Notes under the pieces: generated by a model
Databases searched by the model: none
The model's input: only the letters and a program-made list of their open reading frames with translations
What the model was told of the DNA's origin: nothing
Assembly (NCBI RefSeq): GCF_000003815.2
Contig: NC_049979.1
Location: 8,164,217 to 8,228,216 of the forward strand
Direction: 5' to 3'
Source of the DNA: Branchiostoma floridae
Lineage: Eukaryota > Chordata > Leptocardii > Amphioxiformes > Branchiostomatidae
DNA length: 64,000 nt
Position numbers and translations under genes: made by a program
In this document: positions 60,301 through 64,000 of the stretch, piece after piece
Layout of the letters: each line of letters begins with the position of its first letter
Numbering within the stretch: the first letter of the stretch is position 1

Positions 60301-60716
60301 CCTGTGAAAATCCTTTTCTATTTATTCAAGTGTCAATCTTGTGTTCTGAGGAGTGCTTAACCAAGACATGGCTTGAAGGCATCAGGCGGACACCTTTTGG
60401 ACGCCTTTTAGTCGCCAGGGAAACACTGCATTGGACTTGTTAATTCAATATACAATGTAAGTACTGATTTGTGGGTGAAGACTGAACGACGTTACCCAAA
60501 CGTGGTGTGAGTGGTTTTTACTTTCCATGCAATTTAGCTTCCTCTCAGCCTGCGGAGAACGGAAAAGAAAAGAACGCTAACTGTCACCCACGTCATTTCT
60601 GGAACCAGATGAGGATCGTACCTCTCCAGGGTTAGCCCTGGATTCACACGACAGGCTGACTGAGCTGCCCTCCTCCACCAACGGTGGGTCGGACTGCACC
60701 ACCACCACAGGTGTGT
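48186..60716 (-). CDS. KIRREL: KIRREL/Neph-like immunoglobulin adhesion receptor, 3' eight exons (partial)
   Basis: Exons 60622-60716, 56654-56816, 53760-54014, 51966-52262, 51292-51402, 50691-50729, 48984-49126 and 48186-48392 join in frame to 435 codons plus stop. They encode Ig3 (SLSCESRANPGE and NYQWKKNG), Ig4 (LVCKWSGNPSPTIMWTKK), Ig5 (PPIISSFEVQY, TVWNRLG), one TM helix and a cytoplasmic tail of about 135 aa. The tail has a KVPPPPPQRKYY proline/tyrosine segment and C-terminal THV, the ZO-1/PDZ ligand shared by Neph proteins. The family mediates homophilic or nephrin-type adhesion at slit diaphragms, fusing muscle cells and synapses. Ig1, Ig2 and the signal peptide are upstream, off the window or not recognised. 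The tail is shorter than in vertebrates (about 230 aa). Confidence 0.92.
48984..49126 (-). CDS. KIRREL: KIRREL-like exon: proline/tyrosine cytoplasmic segment
   Basis: Acceptor CTTAACAG, donor AAG|GTGAGG, phase 1 to 0. It encodes GQETPPKEKVEIIHRDHEA, DKVPPPPPQRKYYITADYDD and RDYSSK: a possible SH3-binding proline run and clustered tyrosines. Confidence 0.87.
50691..50729 (-). CDS. KIRREL: KIRREL-like 39-nt microexon (juxtamembrane tail)
   Basis: Acceptor TCATCTCACAG, donor GAG|GTCAGC, phase 1 on both sides, 13 codons. It encodes ASNESITRLEVR, resembling the juxtamembrane DVTLRKLDIK stretch of vertebrate KIRREL. It is frame-neutral, so it could be alternatively spliced. Confidence 0.72.
51292..51402 (-). 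CDS. KIRREL: KIRREL-like exon: transmembrane helix
   Basis: Acceptor CTCAATTGTAG, donor G|GTGAGA, phase 1 on both sides. A hydrophobic run (AAIVGGAVAGLVLILVIVLL, continuing VFVFC) is followed by a stop-transfer HRRRKKQ. Confidence 0.93.
51845..51907. repeat. Perfect 26-bp hairpin in a KIRREL intron
   Basis: The arm 51845-51870 (ACATCTTTGAAACATCCACA...) has an exact reverse complement at 51882-51907, with an 11-nt loop. It lies 59 bp past the Ig5 exon donor. TGTGAGTGAAGGTCAC occurs both in the loop region and directly after it. Confidence 0.9.
51966..52262 (-). CDS. KIRREL: KIRREL-like exon: Ig5
   Basis: Acceptor CCCCCTTAG, donor G|GTACAC, phase 1 on both sides, 297 nt. It encodes GPPIISSFEVQYASSGDEG and AEYNCTVWNRLG; the PPIISS..VQY block is the strongest KIRREL signature in the window. 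Confidence 0.94.
53760..54014 (-). CDS. KIRREL: KIRREL-like exon: Ig4
   Basis: Acceptor TCTGTGCACAG, donor G|GTGAGC, phase 1 on both sides, 255 nt. One whole Ig domain: ATLVCKWSGNPSPTIMWTKK and SGTYQCTAVVPGSGED. It is noticeably more GC-rich than neighbouring introns. Confidence 0.93.
55410..55510. mobile_element. Foldback MITE, second TAGCCTGAG-family copy
   Basis: Arms AGCCTGAGCTTCATCCTGG and CCAGGATGATACTCAGGA match the 19.2-kb element. The outer right end is diverged and no clear target duplication remains. It sits in the KIRREL intron between Ig3 and Ig4. Confidence 0.65.
56654..56816 (-). CDS. KIRREL: KIRREL-like exon: second half of Ig3
   Basis: Acceptor TTCCTCTCTAG, donor T|GTAAGT, phase 0 to 1. 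It encodes VNYQWKKNGVVLAGENG and VFTCDATNAVGTNSANITL, with the Ig Trp, second Cys and one N-glycosylation site. Confidence 0.9.
56817..60621 (-). other. KIRREL: KIRREL intron splitting Ig3 (3.8 kb)
   Basis: Phase 0. AT-rich, with the 21-bp tandem duplication at 57.8 kb; no further exon recognised. Confidence 0.75.
57765..57806. repeat. 21-bp tandem duplication in a KIRREL intron
   Basis: TGGGTGTTGTTTTCCATATT occurs twice in direct succession, followed by shorter CCATATTT units. Confidence 0.85.
60622..60716 (-). CDS. KIRREL: KIRREL-like exon: first half of Ig3
   Basis: Acceptor TCCTTGCAG, donor GAG|GTACGA, phase 1 to 0. It encodes TPVVVVQSDPPLVEEGSSV and SLSCESRANPGE with the first Ig3 Cys. 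Joining to the next exon gives ANPGE-VNYQWKKNG, a normal Ig layout. Confidence 0.87.
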
Positions 60717-63700
60717 CTGCAAGGACGAAATTAAAATACAACATGTTAAAAATTAAATACATTCTGGGTTAGAAATTCATTTCTGCAAATAGGTATGCTC
60801 ACCCCAAAGTAGGAGCTGAGGTATTTTGCTAGAATATGCTGTGTACTTGTGTACAATGGGACGTTATTGTAGGGGGACGTTAACACAAAATCTAAGATCA
60901 GTTGCAGAGCTCGAAACACATGCATGTGCAGCCAATGTTTTGAGCCCTGGCATTGGGTATCATTGCTTGGTTAGCCAAGAAAGTCTACCATGTCTGCTCG
61001 AAAAGACAAAAAGTTGATATACAGTTGTTAATGACCGTGAGAGTTTTTTTTTTGGTGCTGACTGGAAAGTGATAACTTTTAACAACCGCTGACTTGTAGT
61101 TGTAATTTGTCTGAGTTTATGTGCCTATGTCCAACATTACTTATTGCAGTATAAATCAAGGCCCAGTTAGATTATAAATTTATTTCTGGGGATAAACCAA
61201 GCTCCAAACAATCACAAATACTGGTGTTTTCTTTGGCCAAGGTAGCACAGAGGAGTCTAAGCTGAGACTCAGGATGATGCCATATTTACTTACAACCTGT
61301 CCTCCCCACCCCATGAATATTGTACCATTGCTCACATGTAGGTCTTTGAGCTAGGATTTCATCAAGATAAAAAGATATGGAGTCCTTTCATCAAAAGGTC
61401 TTTATTTCTAGTTGGAATGCAGGTGAACCAGGGGAAATCTTTGATCTCTGATTCTCATGATGGCTTCAAAGATTGGCATCCTTCTGTCACACACCTAGGA
61501 TCAGGGATCCATTAGTGCTAAAAATGTAAATAGATAAACAAAATTGAAGGTAGGAGCACAAAGCCTCAAGTCAGATTTATGCACATTTTCCTTCCCAGCG
61601 AGCAAAGGCTGGACTTGCAGATCTCTGCAGCTGGGACTGGAGACATGACCAGTATTTTCACACATTTGATGATTTTTAATAATTCAAAAGGGACTAGTTA
61701 GAAGGTTTATCCAAATGCCTTGCCACCCACACACTCTGGAACAGTTCTCTGAAGAGATTCCCAATAGCTCATTTACAGAGTTTGCCTGTGGGTGTCTGAT
61801 TATCGGGAATTTGCATCTACAGTTTCAACCAACTTCATCTCTTACATCGAAGTTAAGTAAAAGTTGAAGGACTCCAACAGTACTTTTTCATAACCATCTT
61901 TCATCAAAAACATACTACTGTAGCCTACCTCTTTCACATCCCAAAATTTTACCGACAGGATTGAAATTAGGATGAGAAAGATGCAAAGACTTGTATACAT
62001 CAGCATGAAATCACTTATAACTTAAGAAAGACATCTCATTGTACATGTCATAATGTGGGTGTCATCTGATAAGGAAAATGTGTCATCTGATAAGAAAAAT
62101 GCTTGCTGCCCTTCTCCCCATTAATGCCAGTTGGTTGTTAAGAACAAGGGTCTAGTGAAGAATGTACTGCCACCAAGCAGGTGAGCCACTTAAGTTTTTA
62201 CTTTTACTTCATTAGAGCTATCTATTCTAAATCCTTCCTCTCTGAGTAATTCTAATTTGTTCCGTTTGTTAGATATTGCATTCATGCAAGTAAAACACTT
62301 CAGTCTTGATTCATTACAGTGATGATCATTTTAACAACATGTATTTAAGTCCTTAGCCAAAATGTAATTACCATTAGTTTGCTGCTTAAGACTGTATTCA
62401 TGCAATTGAAGCACTTAAAATTTACTGGTCATCTACTGTGTTGCACAGCATGTATCTAAGTCCTTAAATGCTAATCACCTACTCTTTGCTGTTTGCTCAA
62501 GACTGCATTCATGCAGGTGTAACACTTAAATGTTACTTAATTACTGAAAGAGTGCGTCATCTTAAATCCCTCTCTGTATCTGTAATACTCATTTGTTTGC
62601 TGTTTGCTTACGACTAATGCAGCCCCGCCCATTGAGCATCTCTCCCTCCAGGGCAGATCAGCAGGTCTCTCCACCAGATGTGTCTGCAGCTACAAATGTG
62701 CGTCATTACTTTTAATGAGAAATGCCTTTTCCCCCATGCCTTAAATCTCCCATAGTTCCTACAGTACAGGTATATCTATATTATCGGAACATCTGCAGAC
62801 CTTATAAGGTATGAGATGACTTTGCAGGTCACTTGCAATAAATCTGCACTTCAAGGCTTACAGGTGTGAAGTGATAACGAGAAGTACACTTTTGTCATGT
62901 GTTGTCAAGTTTATCTACTGGGATGTCACTACAGAAACATTGATTTCTCAACACATGGGAAAATATACCCTACACAAGACCTCAGCTTGCTTCAAACCTG
63001 CCAAAACCTATGATTATCGTCTTGACGATTACTCTGTGCCAGTATTTGCTGATGATTATAGATACACTTTACTGGTGGTGCATGGTAGTCTAAAAATAAG
63101 TGGTATCAGGAATAATCCTCATGTTCCAACAAGAAATCCAGGTGTTGACAATTGAAGATTTTTCCTCCTTAACTTCACTCCCCCTGGTTACCTCAAGCAT
63201 AACCTTTGGGCAGGATTACATGACTAAGGTACCTGTACAATGGCAGACAGAGATAACGTGTGTCAGGAATGCTGCCATGGATATCTCAGCCATCATTATT
63301 TCAATTATAGGCTTTCCATTTACTCTTTTTCTGCACGATATCTTCGGAATGGACAACAATACGGTCCAGAATATTTTGGTGCCAATCAGATTACAGCACA
63401 TTTTAAATTAAAGGACACGAAATATAGCATGTCTGTAAGTTAAAACTTATTCCCACTTGCAATCTGTATTACACCCTGACAGACATTATTCAATTTTGGA
63501 AACTGTTTGCTAAACATCGTTTGATTTCATGCTTGGTAAAAGGAAAAAAGTGTAAAGCTTGCCAAGTCCCTAATCATACAGAAGTGGTTCCTCATTAAAA
63601 TGTTCGACTAGATTTCAATTGGATTAAACAAACCATTAATCTATTGTCAATGCAGATAACCATCAGATGGTTGGTCATCCAGTCAACATAGCCTTAGGCA

Positions 63701-63806
63701 ACTGGGTATATATGGATAGCAGTTTTCATACAAAACAGCATGGGCAGACGAGTTGCAAATTTAACATTGATAAAACTTTTTTACTGCCTGGATGACCTTC
63801 TCAAGA
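60717..63806 (-). other. KIRREL: KIRREL 5' intron, continuing past the window
   Basis: The Ig3 exon starts in phase 1, so coding sequence must lie further upstream. I see no Ig1 or Ig2 exon here, only the ~113-bp degenerate tandem repeat. Confidence 0.6.
62265..62625. repeat. Degenerate tandem repeat, period about 111-116 bp
   Basis: ATTCATGCA recurs near 62280, 62396 and 62507 with a weaker fourth unit near 62615. Each is preceded by GTTTGCTG(T)TTGCT-like sequence and followed by CACTTAAA-like sequence. Confidence 0.65.
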
Positions 63807-63987
63807 TATCTCCCTAAGCAGGTCCTAGAGTAGCATAAGATAGTATCAAAAGCTGCCAGAGGAGTGAAGCCGGCCTAGGAGTGTGTTTGGCCACCGGGGC
63901 AAATGTACCCCTCTTGGCTGACTATACAGTCACTCCTTGGCCAGTTTAGTACTATCTTATGCCAACATAGGATCTGCTTGGAGACTA
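63807..63987. mobile_element. Foldback MITE, CTCCAAGCAGA group, interior type 3, second copy
   Basis: TATCTCCCTAAGCAGGTCC opens and GGATCTGCTTGGAGACTA closes it; perfect flanking TTCTCAAGA (63798-63806 and 63988-63996). The interior shares CATAAGATAGTA with the 45.9-kb copy. Confidence 0.85.
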
Positions 63988-64000
63988 TTCTCAAGATGCA

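Noticed and set aside
62620-62700. Possible Ig1/Ig2 exon of KIRREL (reads ERPADLPWRE in one minus frame)
   Set aside because: The frame giving the better LEGEMLNG resemblance contains a stop, and no frame matches Ig1 or Ig2 cysteine spacing.
1-64000. CRISPR arrays, operons, rRNA or intact tRNA genes
   Set aside because: None seen; the window is eukaryotic and no cloverleaf with good A and B boxes plus acceptor pairing was found by eye.

Overview
This is animal nuclear DNA with spliced genes: short exons, GT-AG introns with matching phases, no operons, CA microsatellites and many short hairpin transposons. The gene content (paracrine FGF, ENPP6-like phosphodiesterase, CYP2-type P450 pair, Neph/KIRREL immunoglobulin protein) and compact, TE-rich introns fit an invertebrate deuterostome. 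A lancelet (Branchiostoma-like) is my best guess, by inference only. Five runs of N (about 960 bases) and a 355-bp near-identical duplication around one of them suggest a draft shotgun assembly of a polymorphic genome.

Layout. 1-12 kb: no gene I can support; it holds a CRE/E-box/CCAAT promoter-like cluster (2.33-2.47 kb), an 84-bp-arm inverted repeat beside a gap (6.16-6.35 kb) and a tRNA-derived SINE-like element (9.35-9.54 kb). 12.05-24.03 kb, minus strand: complete three-exon secreted FGF (234 aa). 24.2-30.2 kb: intergenic, with foldback elements and the assembly duplication. 30.23-34.18 kb, plus strand: complete eight-exon ENPP6-like gene (437 aa if one GC-AG intron is accepted). 36.25-39.32 kb, minus, and 40.07-45.82 kb, plus: two four-exon CYP2-type P450 genes (501 aa each), head to head across 750 bp. 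48.19-60.72 kb, minus: 3' part of a KIRREL/Neph-like gene (Ig3 to the C-terminal PDZ ligand); its 5' exons lie beyond the window or were not recognised.

The genes do not form a pathway. FGF is a secreted ligand, ENPP6 a GPI-anchored choline-lipid phosphodiesterase, the P450s are ER monooxygenases and KIRREL is a junctional adhesion receptor. The ENPP6/CYP-A and CYP-B/KIRREL pairs converge at their 3' ends.

The most notable findings are: a group of foldback elements sharing a 13-bp end (about CTCCAAGCAGA) with 9-bp target duplications but three unrelated interiors; a second hairpin family with a 9-bp target duplication; a 434-bp hAT-like element with a perfect 8-bp duplication inside CYP-A; mosaic near-identity of the two P450s, with loss of the helix-C Trp in CYP-A; and three splicing curiosities in ENPP6 (GC donor, a 50-bp duplicated 3' splice site, and CA tracts flanking a frame-neutral exon).
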